Shown here piece after piece: positions 1 through 12,900 of a stretch of DNA of 64,000 bases. Below the pieces are notes generated by a model that was not told the origin of the DNA, made no database searches, and was given only the letters and a program-made list of their open reading frames with translations. The first letter of the stretch is position 1; each line of letters opens with the position of its first letter. The stretch comes from Nephrocerus scutellatus. Taxonomy: Eukaryota; Arthropoda; Insecta; Diptera; Pipunculidae. The stretch lies in assembly GCA_947095585.1 (NCBI GenBank), contig OX352764.1, forward strand, positions 70,761,536-70,825,535. Reading direction: 5' to 3'. A program made the position numbers and the translations under genes.

Positions 1-584
1 AATCATTAACATTGAGTTCTGAGCTGGGCCCTATTTCACCAACCACTTTTCACTTTGCACTTTGCAACTTTTCAAAAAAATAAATTCCTGCAAAGTAAAA
101 GTGCGATGTGTTTCACCAAAAACGCAAAGTTCTCACCGACTTTGCACTTTGCATTTTTTCAGACTTTTTTGAAAAGTAAAAAGTAAAAGTGTTTCACCAA
201 TTAAAAAGATAACTTTGCATTTGTAATCGTGTTTTGCAAAGTTGCAAAGAGAAACACATTTGTGCATCTACAATACATTTGTTTTCAATGGGCTGTAAAA
301 TAGAGAAATACTAATAATATTAATATATAAGGCAATATTGGAAGCCCTTAAACTGGAACGTAAGCTAAAAATTCCGTTATCGGAATTCACTAAAGAATTG
401 GAAAACGTAGAAAAAGATTCTTATTCTAGTGAAGAGTATGTTTTAAATCCAACAGAATATTAAAATTTAGAACTTTTATTACTTTTATTGTTTTTCAATT
501 TCTATAATTTCTCCTAATCGAAAAAAAACTTCTTAAATTATTTAAAATTGCAACAGCATTTTCATTTGGTGGTTCACTATCCTA

Positions 585-725
585 TATTGTAACCTCTTCC
601 ATGTAATTTTCTTCATCATCGTTGTTATGATTCTCCCACGCTGATTCTTCTCTTTTCACTTCCAAATTATGCAAAATGCAGCAGACTAAAACAATTTTAC
701 CTGCAATAGTGGGCTACATACGAAA
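585..725 (-). pseudogene. Harbinger transposase C-terminal remnant
   Basis: The minus-strand frame reads IVLVCCILHNLEVKREESAW followed by an acidic tail and a stop. The CCxLHN signature is characteristic of the last catalytic block of DDE_Tnp_4 transposases. The rest of the gene is missing, replaced by the family A insertion. Confidence 0.65.
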
Positions 726-823
726 ATGATTCAAACATAGTTCTTAGTTTTACAACTTTATGTACACATTAGTATCGCCTTCGTTTTCAAAACGTGATTC
801 GAAACGGTTCATTTTAATTTTTT

Positions 824-1433
824 AAATTCTCTATATTAACTTCGCGTTCCTGTGGCTGGCTGGTCAGATCTTCATATCAATTTTTAACCCACTTCCCAAA
901 GCCAAATTATTATGAATTAAGGGCCTCAGGGCCGAGAGATGCCCATATAAAAATTTTAAAAATTAACCCGATTTTCTTTAAATTTTATACACTTATGTAT
1001 CTCCGATGGACAACACTTTTTGTAAAAATCTTGAAGACCCCGAGCCCCAGAGTCGTGGGATCCCATAAAATTTGTTTTAAAAAATTAACCCGATTTTCCT
1101 CAAATTTTATACAATGTGTATCTCCGAAAGACAAAACTTTTTGTAATTTTTTTTCGATTTTCTTCAAATTTTAAACATATGTTTATCCCGATAGACAAAA
1201 GTTTTTGAAAAATTTTTGGGGCGAATGGGCCCTGAGACCCCGGGTTCTCCGATAGACCGAACTTTTTATAAACAACTTTTAGTTTTTGATTTAAACTTTT
1301 TTCCCATACAAATATTTTTTATACACATCTACTCTAATATTAATTTTTCTCAAATTAACCCGGTTCAAACTTTGCACACATATGTATCCGATATTGGAGG
1401 ATTTTCATGAAAAATTTTAATTTTTATGGGTTG
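824..1433 (+). repeat. Family A interspersed repeat, copy 1
   Basis: Starts AAATTCTCTATATTAAC and ends ..TTTTTATGGGTTG. Internal units of about 120 bp contain CCGATTTTCTTCAAATTTTA and GACAACACTTTTTGTAAAA. Nested in the Harbinger element. Confidence 0.8.
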
Positions 1434-1788
1434 TTTTTTTAATTTATTACAACCAACTTGTCACAACCAATGCTCAACTGCAAATTAAATTTTTTCTTCG
1501 CATATTATTGAAAAGCTTTTCACAATATTAAATACAAAGTGCAAAGAATATTTGTTTGGTGAAACGAAATGGAAGAATTCTTTGCAAACTAAGAAAACTT
1601 TGCACATTGCAAAATCATACTTTTCACTTTGCAAATTTCTGTTTGGTGAAACGAGTTTTGCAAAGAGGAAATATTCTCAACTTTTCAAAAAAAAAATTTC
1701 CTCTTTGCAAATTTGCGTTTGGTGAAACGAAATTTGAAAAGATAGAGTGAAAAGTTGCAAAGTGAAAAGTGGTTGGTGAAATAGGGCC

Positions 1789-2640
1789 CTGGTTTCAAAT
1801 CGCCGTTGTGCACGTGCGCTGTCGAAAAATTACAAGGCAAAAAGAAAGAAACAACAACGAAAAAACTCAGAGTTCGAATTACCACATACGTGACTGAATA
1901 ATGTTGATTTGGCATGATCGCTTACGTGAACGAGTGATGATCATCCCAATGTAAATACTCGATCACTCGTTAACGTATGGATTTCATTCACTCGAAAACA
2001 GATTTTGTGTTTGCAATTGGAAAATAACTGCTTGCGCGGTCGCTTATTCAACAAGCGAAGTGAGGTGTGTTGGGGTCCTTGTACACCATCCTCAACCGCC
2101 TAGCTAAAGAATTTGGAGAATTACAACTGTTGAATGCTATACATGCGGCAGTGTAATTATCTAATTCTTATCAATCAAAAAGCGGACTATGAGTGTTTGT
2201 TTCTTCTGATGATCACGACTCATTTTGTCATGAAGGTACAACACTGGCGAAAATTTGTGTCAACAATCCATTGTGAGACATTTACTTCCCAGTTCGACAA
2301 AAAGAAGCGGTAAGTTGTGTTGGTTTTTTGTAGTTATGTGTGATTTCAAAGTGGATCTCAGCCACATTCGTGGATTAAGAACGAATTTTTTTGCTGTGTT
2401 TTCACATGTACATGTATACAGGCCAGCAATTCACGCGCTGAGTGAAAGTCAGATTTGATACCTCGGAATTCAATCTGTCTGGGTATAACTTAGTGTCATT
2501 ATTTTTTCCTCGACGCGTACTCGCAATTTATGTCCGTAGCGATGTTATGTTTCAACTTTTTCCTCATTTCAGCCAATGTTCCAATCCGGAATTAATTTCA
2601 TATGGCGCAAAGTGTTTCAAAATCGTAGCATACATTACTG
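1789..2640. other. Stretch without recognisable gene; small inverted repeat
   Basis: No coding potential recognised. An imperfect inverted repeat (CGTGAACGAGTGAT and its complement) lies at about 1924-1976. Confidence 0.5.
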
Positions 2641-2646
2641 TTTCTT

Positions 2647-2915
2647 ATATAATAATAATATTCAGCGCGACAGACCATTGCGGTCCAAGGCATACCTTCT
2701 CGGGACCATTTGTGTTGCGCATGTATATTTTTGCACACAAATGGAAGGGACCTACAATTTAAGGCCGGATCCGAACGGCGAATTGAGAAGCTTTCCGTGA
2801 CATGGTATTACTCTCGGAACGTTTGTCACCCATTCGCGAGAGGTGGGACGCCGTGAAAAATACTTTTGGTGTTGCTGGGATTCGAATCACCTTACTCAGC
2901 CTTACTTACTGAGCC
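2647..2915 (-). repeat. tRNA-derived SINE, copy 1
   Basis: On the minus strand a B-box-like GATTCGAATCCC is followed by the body shared with copies at 37117 and 48598, and a tail of ATT repeats. The tRNA head is partly degenerate. Confidence 0.75.
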
Positions 2916-4395
2916 TACAAGAATACCTGACATTAAAAATCATTCCGCGAACACCCTTGACTTGTTCCTTACCTCTTGTCCTGACAAATACTCCTTTAAT
3001 GTATTATCGCCTCTAGGCTCGTGAGATCATTGTGTAGTATCATCTAATTTCTAATTAAAAAAAAAGCTCCCAAAAAATAGAATGGCAATACGAGAAAGCC
3101 AATTGGGACGGCCTTAACAACTTCTTTGGGAGTATTAACTGGTCGCTATTGTTCCACGATAGCAACGTGGATGCCGCCGATGATGCGATCAAAAAACATC
3201 ATCCTTATTGGTATCAGCGACTTTATCTCCTTCAGGAACATGTCTTTCAAACCAAAGGAAGATGGAAGGTATGACTCGAGCTGTAAAGAGGCTTCTAGGA
3301 TTAGAGAGGTATGCATTCGGTTTTACAAAGTAAACTCTACTAGGAAAACCGAATAAAGCTTAAACGAGCCAGAAATGATAGCAATGCCCATCTTCGACGA
3401 GTCAAATTCACCTACGACCAAAAAGTGAGGCAAAAAATACTACAATGTCCCAAAGGTAGTAAAAATTGTTGGTCATTCTTGAAAAGATTCAAAAATATAG
3501 CCTCTATGTCGATTCCAACGCTCATTTATAATGACGTTTAAGTTGTCAGCTCTGAGGACAAGGCCAATCTATTTGCTGCACATTTTGCAGCTAGCTCCAC
3601 GCTTCCAGATTGTGCATTGCTGCCGCCTGCACCTCCGAGAATAAAGAACTCTATGGGACAGATTTACATTCGTACTCGTGCAGTTGCTAGAGTTTTAAAA
3701 GATCTCAACACTCACAAATCCGCTGAGCCAGATGGCATTCCCCCATTAGTTCTGAAGAGGTGTTCTTCCAAGCTGGCATTACCTTTGCGTAAGCTTTTCC
3801 ATCTATTCTATTCTTCTGGATTCTTCCCGAGCAGTTTGAAAGCAGCCATTGTCTAGCCCATACCCCAAAAAAGCGACCCGTCGTCTGCTTCTTCGTACCG
3901 ACCAATAGCACTTACATACATTCTTTCCAAGGTCATGGAAATGCTGATCTATTTTCAGCTCATGAAATATCTTGAAACCAACGAAATCCTTAGTGACCGG
4001 CAGTACGGATTTCGTGGGCAACGTTCTACTGGTTATTTTATGGTATATCTCACCGAACACTGGAACCAGTCTTTACATCAATTTGGTGAAAGCAAAGCTG
4101 TTGCACTCGATACTTCCAAGGCATTCGAAAGAGTTTGGCATCAAAGCTCTTTTGTCTAAAATGTCAATGGAGTCGATGAAAAACTGCTTCATTGGATTAG
4201 AAGCTATCTTTTGGACCGCTCAATTCAAGTTGTATTGGACGGTTTCAATTCTAAAGTACATCACATAATTGCTGGCATTCCCCAGGGCTCTGTTTTATCA
4301 CCGACACACACTCTTTCTCATTTTTATTAATGAACTCTTGTCCATAAGTTCTAACCCCAATTCACTCTTTCGCTGACGACAGCACTCTCAGAATT
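2916..4395 (+). pseudogene. Jockey-type LINE fragment (endonuclease end plus reverse transcriptase), broken
   Basis: About 2925-3045 reads LDLFLTSCPDKYSFNVLSPL, the end of an APE-type endonuclease. About 3080-4395 covers the linker and reverse transcriptase: DLNTHKSAEPDGIPPLVLKR, SSYRPIAL, LSDRQYGFRGQRSTG, then PQGSVLSP, stopping just after the ADDS active-site region. At least four stops or frameshifts are present, for example after KAAIV and after HQSSFV. It is closely related to the LINE at 38800-40262. Confidence 0.85.
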
Positions 4396-5183
4396 AAATT
4401 AATACATGTTTAGTACATATTAATAGTTATCATTTTTACACAGAACAAAATAGTATTTATTAGAAATACAACGAAACGGTTTTTTCTGTTATTTTTACAA
4501 GTGATTAGCACAGAACTAAGTAAAAAATATAAGGTCTGTTTAAATACTAATTACAATTAAATGTCTGAATTCAATATTATGATATTTATGTGATTTTAAC
4601 ATTGGTTATATAAATAAAATATACGTACATTTTAATTACAAACAATATTATAACATTAATATTTAGACTAAATAGTTTTTATTCGAATAAATGACACAAA
4701 CAAAATAAATGATGGCATTGAGGCAGAATGCCCGAAGTGCTTCGTCAATTTATGCTTTAAAAACTGGTCGTATCAGTTTAATATAAATAAAAGAAGTAGT
4801 TCGGTTTTTTTATTTATTAAAAACCAGAAGCGGTTTTACCATTTTTTTTGTAGTAAAATAAACCTAGAGTTTTCTGCAAAATCCCAAAACAAATCAAATC
4901 AATATATATTCTTGATTCTTTCCTCCAAAATCTTAAAATCATACATGTGAATGTTTTGAATTTAAATGGTCGAAAAACAAACATGCTGCAGCAAAGGTAA
5001 TTAATACATAATGCTAGCATAGCTTTATAGAAAATAATGATTTAAGTTACATACAGTTAAAATTTATTGTATAACGCTGGTTGCCAAAAAATCGTTTAAA
5101 TCGAATTTCATCCGAAGAGTTTAAATAACAAACATTTAAGTTCAAAATTATAACGGTTAATGGCCTGATTTATGACCGTTTTT
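4396..5183. other. AT-rich stretch, nothing recognised
   Basis: No exon, RNA gene or known repeat end was recognised. Confidence 0.4.
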
Positions 5184-6261
5184 AAATTCTCTATATTATA
5201 TATATTCTCGGACGTCTTTCGGTCGTCGTGGGATCTTGCGATCAATTTTTAACCCACTTCCCATGGCCCGAAATTTTGCACACATGTGTATTTCCGGAGA
5301 CAACACTTTCTATTAAATTTTGAGGCCCCTCGGGCCACGGGGTCGGGGGCTCCCATACAAATATTTTACAAAATTTACTCGATTTTCTTCAAATTTTATA
5401 CGCATGTGTATCTCCGATGGACAAAACTTTTTGTAAAATTTTTGAAGCGATCGGGCCCCGGGGTCGGGCGGCTCCCATACAATTTTTTTTTTTAATTATC
5501 AATTTTTAACGCTGTTCCTAAAACCCGATTTTCCTGAAATTGTACACATGTGTATTTCCAGTGACAATACTTTCTTTTAAAATTTGGAAGTGATCGAGCC
5601 CCGTGTTCGTGGAGCTCCCATACAAATTTAAAATAAAAATTACCCGAATTTTTTCAAATTTTACACACGTGTATACCCAATAAATATTACTTTTTCTAAA
5701 ATTTGGTACTGATCGGGACCCGGGTTCGGCCGCAAGGCGCTTATACATTTTTTGAATAATATAAAGTGGCATCAGATACCGTCGTACTTTAATGACTCTG
5801 TGCGGTGTGTGCTGCGCAGTCGGCTGCGCTGTTTGGTTTTGCTGGTGGAGAGAGAGAGAAATCTTAGCTCACGCACAAATGAACCCAGCAAATGAAACAA
5901 GACATAAATGTTTTATGCTTAATTCAACTTACTGAATTGTATTTTTACTGATGTCGTTTTTTGTTGTCGATATCAACTTACAAATAGAACAACAAGTTTT
6001 CACAATATTCTGTCATTTCGCGTTTTCATAAATTAGTTCAGAGCAGTCAAAGAGTTCTCAAGAAAAATGCTCGTGTTTCTTATTTGCTCAGAGTATAAAA
6101 GAATAAAATGATCTGAGCATTTTCAATCTTAAAATCTGATGTCAAATGTCTCTTTCGATGATTTTCTCCTACAATAAAAAAATGACCCAGGATCGAGGGG
6201 CTCCCATATCAATTTCTGCGATTAGAGAATTTAGACGAAAAATTTTAATTTTTATGGGTTG
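5184..6261 (+). repeat. Family A repeat, copy 2 (long form)
   Basis: Both ends are present. Carries several ~120-bp units, then a GACTCTGTGCGG-rich and GAGA-rich internal segment shared with the copies at 14791 and 50439. Confidence 0.82.
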
Positions 6262-8335
6262 TTTTTTTTTACTCTGTTAAGTACGCCAACTGTCAATTTT
6301 ATTTGGGTGCAGATATACACAAACACAACACTGTTCGTTAAAAGTAATTAAAAAATATTTACAAACATAACTAAATAATAAAATACTGATATTTTAACAA
6401 AATCATGTGTTGAAAGAACCGTATATATAATATATATATTGTAAAATAAATAATTTTATAAATTTTTTATTAAAATTTTTCTAATTTTTTTTAGTTTTAC
6501 AAATAAATATGTAGTACAATTTGTAAAGATATTGTTATTCTTATATTTAAAAAATTGCGCTACAAAAAGTGTCTATAAATTCTTTCCGTAAAACCCTAAA
6601 AGCCTAATTCGCGTTGATACGGGACTTTGAACGTGTTCCATAATTTCCATCTGATTTTTGTTTTGATAATTTAATTGTTTGGATATTTTGTAATCAGAGC
6701 ATTGTATGCATTTTTATGAATAAAAATTAAGAGAGAGAAAACAAGAAATATATTTGATGTATAATAAAAATTGAGTTTAATGAAACGCAAATTGAAGATT
6801 GAAACCAAAACTATGCAATTAATACTTTTTTAAAGACAGTTTACTGTATATGTAAAATGTTTTTTTGTGTCTGATTTGTGAGTGAGTGAGTGTGAGCACA
6901 CACATATATATATATATATATAATGTATAACTCAACTTGTAAATTAAATGAAAATGTTAACATAGAACGGCCCACAAAGACTGATTGTTCGAGCAAATTA
7001 AATTTTTTTTTATAATTTTATAAGTTTTATCATACTTTTTTGTTATTGTTTTTTTATTGAGAAAATCAAATAGTAATCGAATTTTAATCATTTTAATTTC
7101 AAGAACCAAAATTTTAGGTTTGGCGGTACTAACTCTCACGGTATTGCGTCAGTGTAAAAAATCACATCAGTATTATGGACAAAGAAATTATCAGTCCATA
7201 TATTTGCGATAATGAGAAAGGTCACCAAGAAAACGTTAGGCCATCGCTGATAATTGTTTACATCTGCATATATAACTATAACGACACTGGAGATTTTTCG
7301 ATCAGCCTTCGTTGGGACATCCCATATTTTCAAGTATAACAAGCTTATGGTCAACTCATAGTTCAATTGTAATAAATTATGCTATTAAATACTAAGGTCT
7401 TATTAAACCCGAAACATAAAATTATCTGTAATGTACGTTTTCGTAATATGGGATATATTTAACTGGTTTTTCGTCCCTCAAGAGAATTCTATACCAACAA
7501 ATTATAATAAATGAAACAAGCAAAACTGATAGATTCTTAAGAAAAAATTACAATAGCTTTGTTTAAGGATTTTATACAAATGGGACACAATTAATAGGAT
7601 GTTTATACGGAGAGCAAATTATATGATATTCCTATTATGACGCTACAAACGTTTACTTAGTCATAACTTCACCGATTTGTATATCAAATTCATTTTTCAT
7701 TATGAAATCGTTGTTTGGAGTTTAACGTTCAAAAGATAGATTGAAAACGAATCTTAAGTTCATCTCATTATCATAGAGCTCTAATATGCTTACTCGCGTA
7801 TTGTTTGCTGATTAACTGTAGCAAATTTTGTTAACTTATTTACGTCGATTATACAACTCGTTGAATCAATTGCGGTGAGAGTTTATTCTACTTTTGACGT
7901 TTTACATATTACTGACAACGCCTTATAGAAAGTGAACGATTGGTCATACCGAACGTTAATGCAGTTTCAAAAATAGCTCTTGCAGTGAAACACACTGTAA
8001 CAGCGCTTTCGATTTGCTGGAGGCTTGGTGTCCCATTTCTAAAGCGTTCTCTGGTTTTCGTCGAGAACGCTGTCGAAATGAATTCACTGTACCCAGCAAA
8101 TCGTAAATGCTGTTAATAGAAAAATTCGCATCAAATGCAGATTGAAAATTATGTAGTTGTGTTCTTTATCATGGAAAGAACTAACGTGTTAGATTTGGAT
8201 TATAAATAAACAAATTAAGTTGCAGCATTGCTATTACATATAATTATATAACTATTTTTCAAAACGTTTGCAAATAAACAACTATATGTATATTTGGAAA
8301 ATGATTCTAGGGTATATTCTATTCTTTATTATATT
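6262..8335. other. Unassigned AT-rich stretch with (TA)n at 6903-6922
   Basis: A short microsatellite (CA then TA) lies at about 6898-6922. No gene was recognised. Confidence 0.4.
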
Positions 8336-8750
8336 ATATTCAGCAAACTTGTTGAATTTTATTTTTTATTATTATTACGTTTATAAGAAAAAAGAGCAAG
8401 GTATGCTGTGTCGAAGACACGGCAGTAGATTTCGAGCGTGACGTCTGCCCGGGACGGAAAAAAAAACAAAGATCTTCTTGTCTGTGGAACGGATACACGA
8501 ATGGACATCTCACTATGGTAGTTTCCAAAATTCCAGATCGTAATTACCATATCCCATAGGAACAAGCCTTAAAGTCGCATCTTATTCCTACATACCGAAT
8601 TTAATGCGAATCTCTTGTGAAATTGCTTTGTTCCCGAAATTCCAGACCATAACGACCATATTCCAGAATTTCAAAAGAAAGAAGTGGCATCGTAGTCCTA
8701 CATACCGAATTTCATACGAATCGCCTAGTTGTCAAAATAGTGACATTTAA
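8336..8750 (-). repeat. Helitron-like fragment and two copies of the ~117-bp repeat
   Basis: 8400-8500 matches the segment at 57299-57420 and 61745-61868 (GTCTGCCCGGGACGG; TGTCGAAGACACGG). 8515-8740 holds two diverged units of the AAATTCCAG.. / CTACATACCGAATTTCAT repeat that forms a tandem array at 63480-64000. Confidence 0.6.
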
Positions 8751-9924
8751 CAGTGTCACTTAACATTTTACTTTTTGAACATGCACCCCGTGTAGTGAGA
8801 CGTTGTCACGTCAAAAGTATAACGATATGTTTATTAGGCATTTTCTGGAGAACATTCTAAAATAAGCATGGGGAAGAAAAATGGAACAGGTATACAAAAT
8901 TTGATATCTGAAGACTCGAATAAGTTATTAACTTTATTTAAACGCAGTTACAAAAGTTAGTATTTCTTCTAAAAATAAAGTCCTAAACGAAGTTTCTACC
9001 ATTGGTATTAACGAGCAATTTCCGTTAACATGGGCCAGGGTACACCAAAGTAAGCTTTTTCTTAAATCCCCTATAAATGATGTCAACATTAGAGACAGAC
9101 ACTTACTGTATAAGGATTTTTTTCTAAGAATATACCCAAGAATCATTGCCCAAATTATGATTCTTGAAATGCAAAAATTAGTTTTGCAGTACGAAATTTT
9201 TCACACTTGTTTGGTATTTAAAGGACAAATAAAAAAAAGAACCTCCATATTTTTGAAACTTCATTCGGGGGACGGACTCCCATTAAAATATTTTTTCTTT
9301 TCTGATAAATTGCCCGGAATTTTTATATAGTAGCCTCCTTAAATTTTTTCAGACGATCTAAATCAAGTCTAGAATGAGAGCACCCCTAGAGATGATATGG
9401 GTGTCTTACCGTCACGATTTATATTAGCGATCCAAAAAACTATATATTATACACTTATATTGGTCGTTTTGCTTTTTTACATGTCACCCCCTTCCCCCCA
9501 CCACAACAAATGATAGACGTGACCAGTTGTATAAGCGACATGAATTATAAAGTAATATGCAAAGAATTATTTAGTGAAAACATAAATAGCAATTTATGAA
9601 CTTTGAATGTATAATTTTTAATGATTGTGAACTAAGCTTTTTTGTAATTCCTTTGAAATATTTGTACAAATTAAGAAAACACATTTTAATTTAAGAAATA
9701 TCACTTTTGCAAAATTCGACAGAATTTTCAAAACGTCGATTACCAAACAAACACAAAGAAGGAAACAGAATTTTATGTAAGCTTGTAACTTGTAAAAATA
9801 CAATTAAACGCATAACAAATTTAAAAGTTTAATAAAAATACATATGAATTAATGCAAATAAACAAACACTTAATGTAATACAACTAAAAATTTTACTAAC
9901 TGAAATAAAAACAACGGATTAGAA
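8751..9924. other. Region downstream of Nhe3, possible 3'UTR
   Basis: Lies 3' of the Nhe3 stop codon (minus strand). Several AATAAA-like signals can be read on the minus strand, but none can be chosen. No other gene was recognised. Confidence 0.35.
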
Positions 9925-9972
9925 TCAAATATAATGGGGTGAATTTTTACTTTGGCTCTGGCTCTTATATCC
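9925..9972 (-). CDS. Nhe3: Nhe3 exon 14, terminal (residues 703-717 and stop)
   Basis: Strong acceptor gtttttcag. Reads [15 protein letters not shown] then TGA, in the frame left by exon 13. It fixes the 3' end of the coding region. The poly(A) site below it was not pinned down. Confidence 0.75.
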   Translation of the reverse strand, partial: GYKSQSQSKNSPHYI

Positions 9973-12900
9973 CTGAAAAACAAAACAAAATATTTAATAA
10001 CAGAAAAGCAGATTTTAAAAATCAATGTATAAAAAAAATTGCATCAGGTTGCACAATGAGGCAGATTATATATTAGTAGGTTAGGTTGGGGTGGCTGTCG
10101 GCAGGAAGCCGACCCACTTAGACTTAGATGGTCCATTGTGAATATGTGTATATAAGTAAGTAGCTACAAAAAGCCAACAAAGCGATTTTACCATGACATA
10201 AAATATTGTGAGCAAATAAGGTAAAAATGTTATTTTTTAAGAATATGTATAATAATATATTGCGAATTGTTATTTATATTTACGATGGGCGGCTACATAA
10301 AATAGTGGTAGAATATAAAGAAAGCAAAACAAAAAATTGTTAAAACATATTAATACAAATTTTTATTGAATTAAAAAAAGTAAACAAAACTAAGTAAATT
10401 TTAGAAAAAACCATCGTATATATTCGTACCGTGCATCAATTATGCAATATAAACTAAAGTATTTAAATTTGTTGTAAACAAATAAGAAAAAAGTGTTAAT
10501 TAATTTTTGTGAGTTACTTAGTATGTTATGTGTTTTTGTGTGTTAAATTATGTTACTCGTATATCAAGTTTTAGTTAAATGGCCTACATTGTATAGCTAA
10601 GCTTTCCTTTTTGACTTGTTATTTTACATAAAATTGTTAGTAACACCACTGAGATCAGCAATAATTTGGTTAGTTTCATTCAAAATATTTGACTTCAAGA
10701 GTTATTTTGTTTAATATTTGTAAGTATTTGAAGATATTAAAATACAAATCAAAAATATAAATGTATATATTGTTAATATTTAGTAACCAGTGTAACAATT
10801 ATAAATATACATAGTAAATAATAATTAATATAAAATATGTATATATATATATATTTTTTTTTTTAAGTTTATAGTTCGTTAGTTTTTATTTTAAAAAGAG
10901 TTTTGAATTATTTCCCATGTTCATTGTGGTATATTTGTTTTGGAAAAAATACATAGAATTAAATATTTTGAATGTTATTTGCCAGCATGCAAAATATAAC
11001 ATAAGAATTAATTATGTTAGAAGTAAAGGTAAATAAATTGATAATGTTTAAAAATATAAAAAATTGCTATTTGGATTTTGTTTTGTTAGAATTGATAAGA
11101 CATAATTTTGCTTTTAAACAGTTGAAGTTTAATTTTTGAGAAGGTAAAAATAGAAGAATTTAAAAAGGATATTAAAACAAATTAGTTTCGATTTTTTTTA
11201 ATTTAGTAGCAGTAAAAAAAAACGCGCAAAAATAAACATTTTTTTTTATTGTAATTAGGTTTATGGGAACCTTTTTGGGATATTAACATTAAATTTTTTG
11301 TTCTCAATTAGAAGGTGGCCAAATAAAAAACAAATTTGTTTCAGTCTCGATTTTTGTAACTAGCAAACAAATTACTGCGATCATCCGCAACAATTCGGAT
11401 ACTTACACGATTGATTGAATTTCTACGTTGCCCAATTCCATTTCCTGCTCCATTATTTCCGTTGCCGGACGATCCGTTATTGTGACTATTGAAGCCATCG
11501 TCATCTATGCATATGTCCGAATCTGAATCTGATCGGCGTGTTACACCATCCTTAATAATGTTTAAAATGTGTCAATTATTGATGCATTCAATTGTAAATA
11601 TTTGAAGAATTTTGCATTTAACCAAGAAATGATATGAAAGTAAAAAAATATGTATACATAGATAAGTATACACTTCTAACTCTCAGACAACAAACTACAT
11701 AATAATGCGTTTTCATAATTCGAACGCCTTTCTATATAATCATTTAAAATTGAACGCTTGAACAACGTGCAAATTATAATTTTTTTTAAAAAGTTCACTA
11801 AAATTAAGTTGCGCTAACTCCAATTTTTGGTCCAGATAAAATACAAATTAAGCGTCTGGCGGAAACAATTGAGTGGCGAGAATATTACGGTTACAGCCAC
11901 GTATGTCGATTCCGCGTCGATCCCTGCATACCTATCAGATTTCTTTTACCTAAAAATGGAAGACAAACGACAATTAGCTGCGTTGTAACTTCAGTGATTA
12001 GGTCCTAAACTTGTGTGGAAACGATCCTGATTTTGATCGCAAAATCATTGTTAACAATGAAGCCTATTAGTGACTCATAATTCATGTTCATATGTTCAAT
12101 GATGCTGGCAGCGCTATCACAGTCAATGGAGATCGCTACTGGACCATGTTTGCTGACTATTTTTGGCATAAAATGGAGGTAGTTTTTAACTAACACGAAC
12201 GCTCCCGCGAATGGCGCGTTTGGTACGTTGCCTTTGTGAATGCTTGTTACGTATCTGGCGTGTGGCACGTTATAGCAAGCCGGTAATTTTATGTATTAAA
12301 GAAAATTAAACTAAATAATATAATAACTAAATAATTAATTAATAATAATTTTAGTACATATATTAAATAACCTTATTGAAACGATTGGACGATATCGCTC
12401 AAATTTTTTCTCTCGGTTAGGATTAGGAATTACGTTCTTGGCATGGTAGTAATGTACTGTGAGATATAATGTTACACACAAAAATGCGACAAAAGAGGTA
12501 CGTTCAAAATTCACGCGGCGCGGTCTGGCATAGTACACATTTTGACTTGATTTTGACTAAAGTAGGTATTCAGTAACTTTTTCTGCGGCCCACACCCCAG
12601 ATCTGTCACCCTGTGAGTTTTTCCTAGGTCCGAAATTAAAAAGTCACATCAAGGGAAGCTATTTCACACTATGGACGTTATCATTCCCCTGACCGACTTC
12701 CAACACTGCTTAGCTGTATTGCATATCCCAAGAGATTCTGTTCATAAAGTTGATTTATCAATAACAAATGAATACTGTGTTTTATTTAATCAGTCTCATA
12801 CATTTTGAACTTTGCTTTAAAATCTAAACACCAATTAAGATGGACATGTGAAATAAGATAAAAGATATTTATTTACATAATATGAGAATTTGTAATTACC

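Larger units (their letters stand above)
27..1788. mobile_element. PIF/Harbinger-type DNA transposon, decayed
   Basis: Inverted ends begin GGCCCTATTTCACCAACCAC and match perfectly for about 33 bp; a CTG target duplication flanks them (24-26 and 1789-1791). Inside, about 331-464 (+) reads like the end of a small charged protein ending at a stop. About 590-720 (-) encodes a stretch with LVCCILHNL, typical of the C-terminal end of Harbinger DDE transposases. The element therefore once had the usual two genes. A family A repeat (824-1433) interrupts it. Subterminal DNA is full of CTTTGCA motifs, probably transposase sites (inference). Confidence 0.82.
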
